Shown piece by piece: positions 27,142-35,390 of a stretch of DNA of 64,000 nt. The position numbers and the translations under genes were made by a program. Under the pieces are notes generated by a model that saw only the letters and a list, made by a program, of their open reading frames with translations, was not told where the DNA came from and made no database searches. Within the stretch, counting starts at the first letter, position 1; each line of letters starts with the position of its first letter. The stretch is taken from the NCBI RefSeq assembly GCF_013155365.1, contig NZ_JABJRA010000005.1, positions 310,001 to 374,000 on the forward strand. Direction: 5' to 3'. This DNA is from Nocardioides sp. zg-DK7169. Its GTDB lineage: Bacteria; Actinomycetota; Actinomycetes; Propionibacteriales; Nocardioidaceae.

Positions 27142-27200
27142 GCAGCGATCCTGCCACCACGGACCCACTGGGCCGGGTCTGCGCAGGTGACGTGATCCAC

Positions 27201-27229
27201 GCCGCAAATCCTGCGGTATCTCCGGAGAT
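27201..27229. promoter_or_regulatory. Stacked palindromes upstream of the aldehyde dehydrogenase
   Basis: Two inverted repeats lie back to back: CCGCA/TGCGG around a 5-nt spacer (about 27202-27216) and the perfect 12-bp palindrome ATCTCCGGAGAT (27218-27229). They sit 60-90 bp before the dehydrogenase start and also before the putative small transcript on the other strand. They look like operator sites; the regulator is unknown. Confidence 0.4.
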
Positions 27230-27267
27230 TCCCCTGACACCGCCCGGACGGGCGTGACAACATCTGG

Positions 27268-27336
27268 ATGTCGATTTCGGAGGGAGCACTTTGAATTCGA
27301 CATGAACCCCTCGCCGACCCCATGCGGCGAGGGGTT
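27268..27336 (+). ncRNA. Putative small structured RNA with two hairpins
   Basis: Two adjacent stem-loops lie on the plus strand in a 234-bp gap. The first pairs ATGTCGA (27268-27274) with TCGACAT (27297-27303) around a 22-nt purine-rich loop holding GGAGGGAG. One base later comes a 12-bp terminator-like stem (27305-27336). A short transcript would thus be self-contained, divergent from the dehydrogenase and convergent with the PBP gene. A four-codon frame (TTG at 27291 to TGA) follows the GGAGGGAG, so a leader peptide is an alternative. Transcription is not shown. Confidence 0.4.
27305..27336. terminator. Intrinsic terminator hairpin
   Basis: A 12-bp perfect stem, AACCCCTCGCCG with CGGCGAGGGGTT, has an 8-nt loop, followed by a weak pyrimidine tract (CGCCCTTTCTCCC). 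It lies 40 bp beyond the 3' end of the minus-strand PBP gene and can serve that gene as well as the plus-strand transcript. Confidence 0.8.
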
Positions 27337-27375
27337 CGCCCTTTCTCCCGGGCGGTGCCCGACCGAGGGCTGGCG

Positions 27376-29304
27376 TCAGCGGGCGGCGCGGAGGACCTGC
27401 GCCAGGACCGGGCCGGCGGTGCCGGAGCCGGAGTCGCCGCGCTCGACGAATACGGCGACGGCGAGGTCGCCCTGCGCAGCGACCATCCAGGCGTGGGTGT
27501 CGACCTTGCCGGACGCGCCGAACTCGGCGGTACCGGTCTTGGCGATCACCGGCGGGCCCGGCAGGTCGGCGAGCAGCCGGCCGCTGCCGTCGGTGACCAC
27601 CGCGCGCAGCATCGCGCGCAGCTGACGGGCCTCTGCGCCGGTCAGGGGTGCGACGTCCTCGGGCGCGCTCACCTCGGCCTCCTCGAGCAGCCGCGGGACC
27701 ACCAGCGAGCCGGCCTGCACCGAGCCGATGACCGCGGCCATCACCATCGGGGAGGCGAGCACGGTGCCCTGGCCGATCATGTCGGCCGCGGCCTCGGTCT
27801 CGCTGGCGGGCGGCTCGACGCTGCCGAAGTAGGCGGGGAACCCGAGGTCGTGGTCGACCCCGAGTCCCAGCGACGCCGCCGCGGCCGCGAGGTCGTCGGC
27901 GCCGAGCCGGTCGCGGGCGCCGATGAGGGCGGTGTTGCACGAGTTCGCCACCGCGTCGCGCAGCGAGATCCGGCCGAGCGCGGCCGCCGGGTAGCCGGAG
28001 TAGTTCTCGAACCGCTTGCCGTCGACGCTCACCGACGGCGGGCAGGAGACCGCGCTGTCCGGGCGCAGGCCGGCGCGCAGCAGCGCGAGGCTGGTCGCGA
28101 TCTTGAAGGTCGAGCCGGGCGCGTACTGGCCGTAGGTCGCGACGTTGTAGCCCTCGGTGCCCGGTCCGTTGGCGGCCGCGAGCAGGGCCCCGTCGCTGGG
28201 CCGCAGCGCCACCACGGCGCTGGGCGAGGACTCGTCGGCCAGCGCCGCCTCGGCCGCCGTCTGCAGGTCGAGGTCGAGGGTGAGCGCGAGGTCCTCGCCG
28301 TCGACGGCGTCGACCCGGTACAGCTCGCGCTCGTCGTCGCCGCCGGACGGGTCGTCGGAGATCGCGGCGACCACCACGCCGGGGGTGCCGCGCAGCTGCT
28401 CGTCGTAGCGGGCCTGCAGGCCGGAGAGCCCAGCGACGTCCCCGGCGCGGTAGGCCTCCGGGTCCTCCTTGACCATCTCGGCGCTCACCGGACCGACGGT
28501 CCCGAGGATCGCGGCGGCGAACCCGCGGCTCGGGGCCAGCGGCTGCTCGTCGGGGATCCCCAGCACGCCCTCGATCCGGGGGTAGGCGCGGGCGAGGGCC
28601 GGCTCGACGTCCTCGCGGCGCAGCGTGATCGCCTCGACGAAGGCCAGCTCGCCCGCGGCCCGCACGCGCTCGACGTACGCCGCGGCGTCGAGGTCGAGCA
28701 GCGCGGCGAGGCGGCGCGCGGCGGCGACCGCCTGCGGCCGGGTCACCCGGGACCGGTCGACGCCCAGGCGCAGCACCGGCCGGTCGGTCACCAGCGCCAG
28801 GCCTCGGGCGCCGAGCAGGTCACCGCGGGCCGGGGCGACGGTGGTGGCGTCGAGCAGCTCGTCCTCGGCCAGGGACCCCTCGACCACCGTCGGGGCCCAG
28901 ACCGCCCGCCATCCCTCGCCGGCCCGCTCCAGCGTCACCTCGGTGGTGTAGTCCCACGGCTGCTCCGCGAGCGGCCAGCTCCACTCCAGGGTGGCCGTCG
29001 CCTCGGTGCCGTCGTCGTCTGGCGCCTGCACGTCCGCGACCCGCACCTTCGGCTCGACGTCCCCGAGGCGCGCCACCGTCTCGGGGTACGCCGCCGGCGC
29101 CTGCGCCCCGAGCGGACCGCCGAGCTCCACGCCCTCGAGGTCCCCGGCCTGGAGCGCGGCCGCCAGCGCCTCGGCCTCGGGGCGCGGGTCGGGCCCCTCG
29201 TCGTCCTCGGTGCAGGCGGTCAGCGACCCGGCGAGGGTCAGGACGAGGGCGAGCGCCCCGGCGCGCGCCGGGAGCCGGGTGGGACGAGACATGGGTGCGA
29301 TCAT
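27376..29304 (-). CDS. Penicillin-binding protein, MecA-type N-terminus (lipoprotein transpeptidase)
   Basis: This 642-residue class B PBP has lipobox LTAC ending at Cys31, an NTF2-like MecA N-terminal domain at about 40-155, a dimerisation domain, then the transpeptidase domain. Active-site motifs are STFK (398-401), SCN (455-457) and KTG (589-591). It cross-links peptidoglycan outside the membrane, and the MecA-like layout can go with lower beta-lactam affinity. The ATG at 29304 lies 3 bp after the stop of the SGNH hydrolase, so the two are cotranscribed. Confidence 0.92.
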   Translation of the reverse strand: MIAPMSRPTRLPARAGALALVLTLAGSLTACTEDDEGPDPRPEAEALAAALQAGDLEGVELGGPLGAQAPAAYPETVARLGDVEPKVRVADVQAPDDDGTEATATLEWSWPLAEQPWDYTTEVTLERAGEGWRAVWAPTVVEGSLAEDELLDATTVAPARGDLLGARGLALVTDRPVLRLGVDRSRVTRPQAVAAARRLAALLDLDAAAYVERVRAAGELAFVEAITLRREDVEPALARAYPRIEGVLGIPDEQPLAPSRGFAAAILGTVGPVSAEMVKEDPEAYRAGDVAGLSGLQARYDEQLRGTPGVVVAAISDDPSGGDDERELYRVDAVDGEDLALTLDLDLQTAAEAALADESSPSAVVALRPSDGALLAAANGPGTEGYNVATYGQYAPGSTFKIATSLALLRAGLRPDSAVSCPPSVSVDGKRFENYSGYPAAALGRISLRDAVANSCNTALIGARDRLGADDLAAAAASLGLGVDHDLGFPAYFGSVEPPASETEAAADMIGQGTVLASPMVMAAVIGSVQAGSLVVPRLLEEAEVSAPEDVAPLTGAEARQLRAMLRAVVTDGSGRLLADLPGPPVIAKTGTAEFGASGKVDTHAWMVAAQGDLAVAVFVERGDSGSGTAGPVLAQVLRAAR

Positions 29305-29307
29305 GCA

Positions 29308-30144
29308 TCACCCGCCGTCGCGCAGGCGGGCCGACACCAGCGGCGCGTAGCCGGCGCGGTGGCCCGCGCGGTTGGGGTGGTAGCTCTCGCGCAGCGGGCG
29401 CGAGAGGCCGTTGACCCACTCGCGGTCGTCGCAGACCGCGTGCCCGGTGAACGCGGCGGTGGGGTCGGCGAAGCCGAAGCCGGCGGTGCGCGCCGCCGCG
29501 CGCAGCGCCGCGTTGAGCGCGCGCTGGGTCGCGGCCAGGCGGCGCTGGTCGTCCGGGGAGAACCAGGTGGCGACGTTGCAGTCCTCCCCCATGAACAGCC
29601 GCGGGTAGCCGACCACCACGACGACCGCGCCGGGTGCCCGGGCGGCGATGCGTCGCATCAGCAGGTCCAGCCGGTCGGGCAGCACGTCGCGGACGACCTT
29701 GTCAGCCCCGTCCACCGCCTCGGCGCAGTCGCCCGCCCACCGGGGCAGGGCGCACTGGGTGAGCACCGCCTTGAACCGGGCGTCGTTGCCGCCCGCACCC
29801 ACGGTCACGTAGTCGGCCCCGACGAGCGCGGCCAGCTGGCGGCGACGCACCTGCACCGAGGTCGCCCCCGAGCAGGCCTCGAACCGCAGCCGCCACCCCG
29901 CGGCACGCGCCAGGCGGGCCGGGTAGGCGTGGGCCGAGCGCAGGCACCCCGAGCCGTCGTCGAGGTAGGTGCGGGTGCCGACGCCGGAGGAGAAGGAGTC
30001 GCCCAGCGCGACGTACACGGGGGGCGCGTCGTCCCGGCCCGCACCGGGTCCCGACGCGGCGGCCGCGCCGCCCGGTGGACCGGCGAGGACGGGCAGCGCC
30101 AAGACCATGACGAGGCTGAGCAGCAGGGCGAGGGATCGGTGCAC
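29308..30144 (-). CDS. Secreted SGNH/GDSL hydrolase
   Basis: This 278-residue esterase or lipase-like enzyme has an N-terminal signal sequence (about 1-28, LALLLSLVMVLALPVLAG). Block I is VALGDSFSSGVG with the nucleophile Ser; block III is GAGGNDARF; block V is ESYHPN with the catalytic His. The cysteines spread through the mature part fit disulfide-bonded secreted SGNH lipases of actinobacteria. GTG at 30144 is preceded by GGAGGT 5 bp upstream. Open frame continues upstream but is compositionally unlike a signal peptide. Confidence 0.88.
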   Translation of the reverse strand: MHRSLALLLSLVMVLALPVLAGPPGGAAAASGPGAGRDDAPPVYVALGDSFSSGVGTRTYLDDGSGCLRSAHAYPARLARAAGWRLRFEACSGATSVQVRRRQLAALVGADYVTVGAGGNDARFKAVLTQCALPRWAGDCAEAVDGADKVVRDVLPDRLDLLMRRIAARAPGAVVVVVGYPRLFMGEDCNVATWFSPDDQRRLAATQRALNAALRAAARTAGFGFADPTAAFTGHAVCDDREWVNGLSRPLRESYHPNRAGHRAGYAPLVSARLRDGG

Positions 30145-30304
30145 GGCGACCTCCGGGGCTCCGTGGCCGCGGGTGCGGCCGCAGCTCCAGCCGAGCACCG
30201 GGCGCCGCCACCCACCAGGGTCCTCGGGAGCTCGTGTCGAGGACCGCGCACGGGGACCGCCTGTGCACCGCCGGTGGCCTGCCCGCCCCGATGACCTGAC
30301 CGAC

Positions 30305-30347
30305 CTGGCCGGTCTGGCCGGTCTGGCCGGTCTGGGTCTGGCCCGGT
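30305..30347. repeat. Short tandem repeat (9 bp)
   Basis: The unit CTGGCCGGT occurs three times in a row (30305-30331) and then degenerates (CTGGGT, CTGGCCCGGT). It lies 27 bp before the start of the DoxX gene in a 229-bp divergent gap. It could arise by slippage and may vary in length. Confidence 0.75.
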
Positions 30348-30373
30348 TTGGCGGGACCTGCCTAGGTTGTGCC

Positions 30374-30799
30374 ATGGCCTCCCTCACCGACGCGCCGCCG
30401 ACCTCGCTGCCGCGCACCCTCGCCCGCCGCCTGCTCGGCGCCGTCCTCGTCTTCGCCGGCGTCAGTCACCTGACCTTCGCGCGGGAGGAGTTCAGCGCCC
30501 AGGTGCCCGACTGGTTCCCCGTCGACGACGACCCGGTGGTGCTGGTCTCGGGGATCGCGGAGATCTCCCTCGGCGCGGCGCTCTTCGCCTGGACCCGCGG
30601 CCGGATCCCGACCGGCCTGCTCGCCGCGGCGTTCTTCATCGCGATCTTCCCCGGCAACATCGCGCAGTACCTCGAGGGAACCGACGCCTTCGGCCTGGAC
30701 AGCGACCGGAAGCGGTTCGTGCGCCTGTTCTTCCAGCCGGTCCTGGTCGTCTGGGCGCTGTGGAGCACCGCAGCCTGGCGCGACCGCCCACGCCGCTGA
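30374..30799 (+). CDS. DoxX-family small membrane protein
   Basis: This 141-residue protein has four hydrophobic segments (about 20-36, 52-68, 74-92, 113-130). DoxX-like features include RRLLGAVLVFAGVSHLTFAR, ISLGAALFAW and IFPGNIAQYLEGTDAFGLD. Members are linked to thiol or sulfur redox, but most are uncharacterised. A TAGGTT box ends 5 nt before the ATG with no ribosome site, which indicates a leaderless transcript. Confidence 0.82.
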   Translation: MASLTDAPPTSLPRTLARRLLGAVLVFAGVSHLTFAREEFSAQVPDWFPVDDDPVVLVSGIAEISLGAALFAWTRGRIPTGLLAAAFFIAIFPGNIAQYLEGTDAFGLDSDRKRFVRLFFQPVLVVWALWSTAAWRDRPRR

Positions 30800-30823
30800 C
30801 GCACCGACGTCCCCCCGAGACGC

Positions 30824-30860
30824 CAGCAGGGCCCGCCGGTCGAACCGGCGGGCCCTGCTG
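30824..30860. terminator. Bidirectional hairpin terminator
   Basis: A perfect 17-bp stem (30824-30840 with 30844-30860) has a CGA loop. The left arm is CAGCAGGGCCCGCCGGT. It lies between the convergent DoxX and DeaD genes. Confidence 0.88.
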
Positions 30861-30882
30861 TGCGGATCTGGAGCGGTGTCGC

Positions 30883-32628
30883 TCAGCCCTTGTGGCGCGG
30901 CTTGCGGTACCGCTCGCCGTCGGAGGAGTCCTCGCGACGGGGCGCGGAGCTGCGACGCGGGCCGTTGTCCTTGGTCAGCTCGATGAGCTTGCCGGAGATG
31001 CGGGTTCCGCGCAGCGCCTCGAAGACCTCGTCGGGAAGGTCCGCGGGCAGCTCGACCAGCGAGAACTCCGGGCGGATCGCGATGTTGCCGAAGTCCTGGC
31101 GACGCAGGCCGCCCTCGTTGGCGATCGCGCCGACGATCTGGCGCGGCTCGACCTTGTGGCGCTTGCCCACGCTGATGCGGTACGTCGCGAGCGGGACGTC
31201 GCTGCCCCGCGAGGTGCGCTGGCCGCGGGTGGCGGAGCGCTCGGGACGGTCGCGCTCCTCGCCGCGCGGCTCACGGATCGGGCGCTCGGCGGCCGGGTCG
31301 AGCAGCAGCGGCTCGTCACCCTGCGCGACGACGGCGAGCGCGGCGGCCACGTCGGCCTCCGGCACGTCGTGGTTGCGCACGTAGTGGGCCACGATGTCGC
31401 GGAACTTGTCGATCCGCTCGGTCTGGCCCAGCGCGGCCGTGATCTGGTCGTCGAAGCGGGACAGACGCGTGTTGTTCACGTCCTCCGCGCTCGGCAGGTG
31501 CATCTGGGTGAGCGGCTGGCGGGTGGCCTTCTCGATGTGCTTGAGCAGGTAGCGCTCGCGCGGGGTGATGAAGGAGATGGCGTCGCCGCTGCGACCCGCG
31601 CGGCCGGTGCGGCCGATGCGGTGCACGTAGGACTCGGTGTCGGTGGGGATGTCGTAGTTGACGACGTGGCTGATCCGGTCGACGTCGAGACCACGGGCGG
31701 CGACGTCGGTGGCGACCAGGATGTCGAGCTTGCCCGACTTGAGCTGGTTGACCGTGCGCTCACGCACCGCCTGGTTGACGTCACCGTTGATCGCGGCGGC
31801 GCTGAAGCCGCGGGCGCGCAGCTTCTCGGCGAGCGTCTCGGTCTCGTTCTTGGTGCGGACGAAGACGATCATGCCCTCGAAGTTCTCGACCTCGAGGATG
31901 CGCGTGAGGGCGTCGACCTTCTGCGGGTAGCTCACCGTCAGGTAGCGCTGGGTGATGTTGGAGGCGGTCCCCGTCTTGGCCTTGACGGTGATCTCCTGCG
32001 GGTCGTTCAGGTACTTCTTGGAGATCCGGCGGATCTGCGAGGGCATCGTCGCGGAGAACAGCGCGACGTTCTTGTCCGCAGGGGTGCCGGCGAGGATCGT
32101 CTCGACGTCCTCGGCGAAGCCCATGTTGAGCATCTCGTCGGCCTCGTCGAGGACGAGGAAGCGCAGCTCGGAGAGGTCGAGGGTGCCCTTGTCGAGGTGG
32201 TCCATGATGCGACCCGGCGTGCCGACGACGATGTGTACGCCGCGGCGCAGCGCGGAGAGCTGGACGCCGTACCCCTGGCCGCCGTACACCGGCAGGACGT
32301 GGACGCCCTTGAGGTGCGCGGCGTAGCGCTCGAAGGCCTCGCAGACCTGGAGCGCGAGCTCACGGGTCGGGGCCAGCACGAGCGCCTGCGGGGTCTTCTG
32401 CTTGATGTCGAGGCGCGACAGGATGGGCAGCGCGAAGGCCGCCGTCTTGCCGGTGCCGGTCTGGGCCAGGCCGACGACGTCGCGGCCGGCCAGCAGCGGC
32501 GGGATGGTCTGGGCCTGGATCGCAGAGGGGGTTTCGTAGCCGACGTCACGCAGCGCCTTGAGAACGGCGTCGTCGAGGCCGAGCTCTGCGAAGGTCGGGG
32601 TCTCTGACACGGTTTCTTCGGTGCTCAC
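30883..32628 (-). CDS. deaD: DEAD-box RNA helicase (DeaD/CsdA type)
   Basis: This is a 581-residue ATP-dependent RNA helicase. The motifs appear in order: Q motif near YETPSAIQAQTIP, AQTGTGKT (I), PTRELALQV (Ia), GTPGRIMDHL (Ib), VLDEADEML (II), FSATMP (III), ATDVAARGLDVDRISHVVNY (V) and HRIGRTGRAGRSG (VI). The C-terminus has a basic linker and a DbpA-type RNA-binding domain (DLPDEVFEALRGTRISGKL). It acts in ribosome assembly and cold adaptation. The start is GTG at 32628, with another GTG at 32610. Confidence 0.93.
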   Translation of the reverse strand: MSTEETVSETPTFAELGLDDAVLKALRDVGYETPSAIQAQTIPPLLAGRDVVGLAQTGTGKTAAFALPILSRLDIKQKTPQALVLAPTRELALQVCEAFERYAAHLKGVHVLPVYGGQGYGVQLSALRRGVHIVVGTPGRIMDHLDKGTLDLSELRFLVLDEADEMLNMGFAEDVETILAGTPADKNVALFSATMPSQIRRISKKYLNDPQEITVKAKTGTASNITQRYLTVSYPQKVDALTRILEVENFEGMIVFVRTKNETETLAEKLRARGFSAAAINGDVNQAVRERTVNQLKSGKLDILVATDVAARGLDVDRISHVVNYDIPTDTESYVHRIGRTGRAGRSGDAISFITPRERYLLKHIEKATRQPLTQMHLPSAEDVNNTRLSRFDDQITAALGQTERIDKFRDIVAHYVRNHDVPEADVAAALAVVAQGDEPLLLDPAAERPIREPRGEERDRPERSATRGQRTSRGSDVPLATYRISVGKRHKVEPRQIVGAIANEGGLRRQDFGNIAIRPEFSLVELPADLPDEVFEALRGTRISGKLIELTKDNGPRRSSAPRREDSSDGERYRKPRHKG

Positions 32629-32768
32629 GAGCCCCACGGTAGTGGTCCGCGCCACCCAGGCCCGATTCGTGGCGGTGGAGTGATTCGTCACGCGGCCGCC
32701 AGCGACGCGCCCATGAGACGTCGCGCACACGAGCCTCTCGGTGGAGCAGTCCGTCCCGTGCGGTCCGC

Positions 32769-32805
32769 CGAGGCCCGGCACGACGAGGCCCGGCACGACG
32801 AGGCC
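32769..32805. repeat. 15-bp tandem repeat
   Basis: CGAGGCCCGGCACGA is repeated at 32769-32783 and 32784-32798 with a partial third copy to 32805. It lies in the deaD upstream region. Confidence 0.8.
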
Positions 32806-32840
32806 GTGACCTTCGCCCCGGCGACGGTCGGTGACGTGAG

Positions 32841-32875
32841 CTGCTCGTCACCGGGGACCTGCTCGTCACCGGGAC
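32841..32875. repeat. 18/17-bp tandem repeat
   Basis: Two adjacent units start CTGCTCGTCACCGGG; the second lacks one G. It lies in the deaD-glmS gap. Confidence 0.75.
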
Positions 32876-32953
32876 CTGCCCGCCTGGCGCTGAGCCGCGA
32901 CCGGAGCCGGCGAAGCCGGTGCGCTCCGTGTTCCGCTCATCGCGGGCCGAGGC

Positions 32954-34795
32954 TCACTCCACCGTCACCGACTTGGCCAGGTTGCGCGGCTTGTCGACGT
33001 CGAGGCCGAGGTGGCTCGCGGCGTGGTAGGCGAGCAGCTGCAGCGGGATGGTGAGCAGGATCGGGTCCAGCTCGCGCTCGGTGCGGGGCACGTCGATGCG
33101 CGCGACGCCCTCGCGGCCCTCGAGGTCGCCGAGGTCCACCTCGCGATGGGTGACCACGACCAGCGGGCCGCCGCGTGCGGCGATCTCGTGCAGCGCCCCC
33201 ACGTTGCGGTCGACCAGCTCGTCGGCGGGCACGATCGCGACCGTCGGCACGGCCGGCGAGATCAACGCCAGCGGGCCGTGCTTGAGCTCGGAGGTCTGGT
33301 AGGCCTCGGCGTGGCGGTAGCTGATCTCCTTGAACTTCTGCGCGCCCTCGCGGGCCACCGGGTAGCCGCGCACCCGGCCGATGAAGAACAGGCTCTCCGC
33401 CTCGGCGAGGCGCTTCGCCAGCGGCACCAGCTCCTGCTCGGAGTCCAGCACCTCCTGGATCTGGCCCGGCAGCGCCTGGAGCCCGGCGATCAGCCGGCGC
33501 CCGTCGGCGACGGACAGGTCGCGGACCCGGCCGAGCTGGAGCGCGAGCAGCGCGCAGCCCAGGAACATGGTGGTCAGCGCCTTGGTCGAGGCGACCGCCA
33601 CCTCGGGCCCGGCGTGCAGGTAGATGCCGCCGTCGCACTCGCGCGCGATCGCGCTGCCGACGACGTTGACCAGGCCGACCACCCGCCCGCCCTTGCGGCG
33701 GATCTCCTGCACGGCGAGCAGGGTGTCGACGGTCTCGCCCGACTGGCTGATCGCGACGTAGAGGGTGTCGGGCTCGATCACGGGGTCGCGGTAGCGGAAC
33801 TCGCTGGCCGCCTCGGCGTCCGCCGGGATCCGGACCAGCTCCTCGATCAGCGTCGCGCCCATCTGCCCGACGTAGTACGCCGAGCCGCAGCCGAGGATCT
33901 TCACCCGGCGTACCGCGCGGGTCTCCCGGGCGTCCATGCCGAGCCCGCCGAGGTGCGCGGTGCCGAACCGGTCGTCCAGGCGCCCGCTCAGCACCCGCTC
34001 GGCGGCCGCGGGCTGCTCGAACATCTCCTTGAGCATGTAGGAGTCGTACTCGCCGGCGTCGAAGGCGGCCGCCTCGATGTCGAGGTGGGTCGGGGTGGTC
34101 GCGGTGGCGCTGAGGTCCTGGCGGTACGTCGTGAACCCGCCGGCGGTCAGCGTCGCCATCTCGCCGTCCGCGAGGTGGGCCACGGTCGTCGTGTAGCGCA
34201 CCAGCGCGGCGAGGTCCGAGGCGACGTGCATCTCGCGCTCGCCGACTCCGATGATCAGCGGGCTGCCGTTGCGGGCGATCACGATCCGATCAGGGAAGTC
34301 GGCGTGCAGCACCGCGATCCCCCAGGTCCCCTCGACGAGCGAGAGGGCGTCGGCGACCTTGGCCTCGAGCGTCTCGGCGCCGGAGCGGCCGATCAGGTGG
34401 GCCAGTGCCTCGGTGTCGGTGTCCGAGGTGAGCTCCACGCCCGCGTCGGTGAGCCGGGCGCGCAACGCGGCCGCGTTGTCGATGATGCCGTTGTGGACCA
34501 CGGCGACGCGGCCCGACGCGTCGGTGTGCGGGTGGGCGTTGGCGTCGGTCGCCGGGCCGTGGGTCGCCCAGCGGGTGTGACCGACGCCGACCCGCCCGGC
34601 GAACCGCTTCGGGAGCGCGTCCGCGAGGTCGCGCACCCGCCCGGCGCGCTTGACGATCCGCGGGGCGCTGCCGGCGGCCGGCGGCAGCACCGCGATGCCG
34701 GCGGAGTCGTAGCCGCGGTGCTCGAGACGTGAGAGGCCCTCCAGCAGCAGCGGGGCCGCCTGCTGGGTGCCGATGCATCCGACGATTCCGCACAT
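32954..34795 (-). CDS. glmS: Glutamine--fructose-6-phosphate aminotransferase (isomerizing)
   Basis: This 613-residue enzyme makes glucosamine-6-phosphate, the first step to UDP-GlcNAc and peptidoglycan. Cys2 of MCGIVGCIG is the N-terminal glutaminase nucleophile, with HTRWATHG and VVHNGIIDN. Two SIS sugar domains follow: ILGCGSAYYVGQMGATLIEE and AISQSGETVDTLLAVQE, then GRVRGYPVAREGAQKFKEIS. The C-terminus DKPRNLAKSVTVE is diagnostic of GlmS. A GGAAAGG ribosome site precedes the ATG. No glmS ribozyme is seen; the 45-bp upstream gap is too short. Confidence 0.96.
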   Translation of the reverse strand: MCGIVGCIGTQQAAPLLLEGLSRLEHRGYDSAGIAVLPPAAGSAPRIVKRAGRVRDLADALPKRFAGRVGVGHTRWATHGPATDANAHPHTDASGRVAVVHNGIIDNAAALRARLTDAGVELTSDTDTEALAHLIGRSGAETLEAKVADALSLVEGTWGIAVLHADFPDRIVIARNGSPLIIGVGEREMHVASDLAALVRYTTTVAHLADGEMATLTAGGFTTYRQDLSATATTPTHLDIEAAAFDAGEYDSYMLKEMFEQPAAAERVLSGRLDDRFGTAHLGGLGMDARETRAVRRVKILGCGSAYYVGQMGATLIEELVRIPADAEAASEFRYRDPVIEPDTLYVAISQSGETVDTLLAVQEIRRKGGRVVGLVNVVGSAIARECDGGIYLHAGPEVAVASTKALTTMFLGCALLALQLGRVRDLSVADGRRLIAGLQALPGQIQEVLDSEQELVPLAKRLAEAESLFFIGRVRGYPVAREGAQKFKEISYRHAEAYQTSELKHGPLALISPAVPTVAIVPADELVDRNVGALHEIAARGGPLVVVTHREVDLGDLEGREGVARIDVPRTERELDPILLTIPLQLLAYHAASHLGLDVDKPRNLAKSVTVE

Positions 34796-34840
34796 GGCCG
34801 TGCCTTTCCAGACGTAAGAGGGGGGATGTGGGCGCCGCCG

Positions 34841-35104
34841 TCAGCCGTAGACGATGCGGCGCACCTGGCGCTCGGTGAGCGCGGGGCCGGCCACGACGCG
34901 GGAGGCGAGCTCGGTGGCGAGCGCGGCGAAGACCTGCTCGTTGCGAGCGCCGGCGCTTCGCAGCTCCGCGTGCCGGCGGCGTACCAGGTCCTCGACCGGC
35001 TCGTGGTGGAAGGACAGGACGTCCACCACCACCCGGCGCGCCTCGGACTGGCTGAGACCGGTGGTCCGCGCGACGTGGTCGATGAGGACAGGGTCGGCGA
35101 ACAT
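34841..35104 (-). CDS. Small uncharacterised protein upstream of glmS
   Basis: This 87-residue soluble protein starts MFADPVLIDHVARTTGLSQS and contains SEARRVVVDVLSFHHEPVED and HAELRSAGARNEQVFAALAT, ending LTERQVRRIVYG. It is helical with one short HTH-like stretch (LSQSEARRVVVDVL). I do not recognise the family. It lies 45 bp upstream of glmS on the same strand and probably shares its transcript. A longer frame would begin at 35224, but the region before 35104 holds a palindrome and is unlike coding sequence. Confidence 0.6.
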   Translation of the reverse strand: MFADPVLIDHVARTTGLSQSEARRVVVDVLSFHHEPVEDLVRRRHAELRSAGARNEQVFAALATELASRVVAGPALTERQVRRIVYG

Positions 35105-35142
35105 GCCGTCCACTGTGCTCCGCAACAGGCGCTGTCGCAACC

Positions 35143-35164
35143 TTCTGCCCGAAATCGGGCAGAA
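35143..35164. promoter_or_regulatory. 22-bp palindrome upstream of the small gene
   Basis: TTCTGCCCGA and TCGGGCAGAA flank an AA spacer, a perfect 10-bp inverted repeat. It lies 39 bp before the start of the 87-residue gene at 35104, at a position suited to an operator. A terminator for a plus-strand transcript is less likely, since no gene ends nearby. Confidence 0.5.
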
Positions 35165-35390
35165 AATCACAGAACCGCCCCATGCCAGCCACGGCGATCT
35201 GCCCCGCCCTCCGAAAAACGACACCTCGCCCTGCGGCCCCGCGTGATGCGCGGACAGTGGGGGATGGCGTGCACATCTCGCAGTGAGGACGTGCCCAGGT
35301 GGGGCGCCTGGGCCGAATCGCGCGGCGGGTCGCGTGTTCTGGTGGAGATCGGGTAACGTAGGTGAACAGAAGATGAACAGGAGGTGTCAG

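Larger units (their letters stand above)
32629..32953. other. 325-bp non-coding gap with two tandem repeats
   Basis: No convincing gene lies here. The gap lies upstream of deaD and ends at the glmS stop, so both genes run leftward and it may supply a long deaD leader. It holds a 15-bp tandem repeat (CGAGGCCCGGCACGA, twice plus 7 bases, 32769-32805) and a 17-18-bp repeat (CTGCTCGTCACCGGG core, twice, 32841-32875). Near 32905 a small GAGCCGGCG/AGCCGG inverted repeat may help terminate glmS. An open plus-strand frame crosses it but reads as repetitive low-complexity sequence. Confidence 0.5.

Noticed and set aside
27268..27336. Identification of the two hairpins as a 6C RNA
   Set aside because: 6C RNAs need C-rich loops in both hairpins; here the first loop is purine-rich, so only a generic structured RNA is proposed.
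23450..27940. 1496-codon minus-strand frame across NfeD, flotillin and dehydrogenase genes
   Set aside because: Antisense to flotillin and out of frame with the dehydrogenase; low-complexity Gly/Leu/Asp runs show it is a shadow frame.
30305..30347. CRISPR-like array
   Set aside because: The 9-bp units are adjacent without spacers; it is a simple tandem repeat and no cas gene is present.
32680..33054. Plus-strand 124-codon frame in the deaD-glmS gap
   Set aside because: It is built from tandem repeats, has no ribosome site, and runs antisense into the glmS 3' end.
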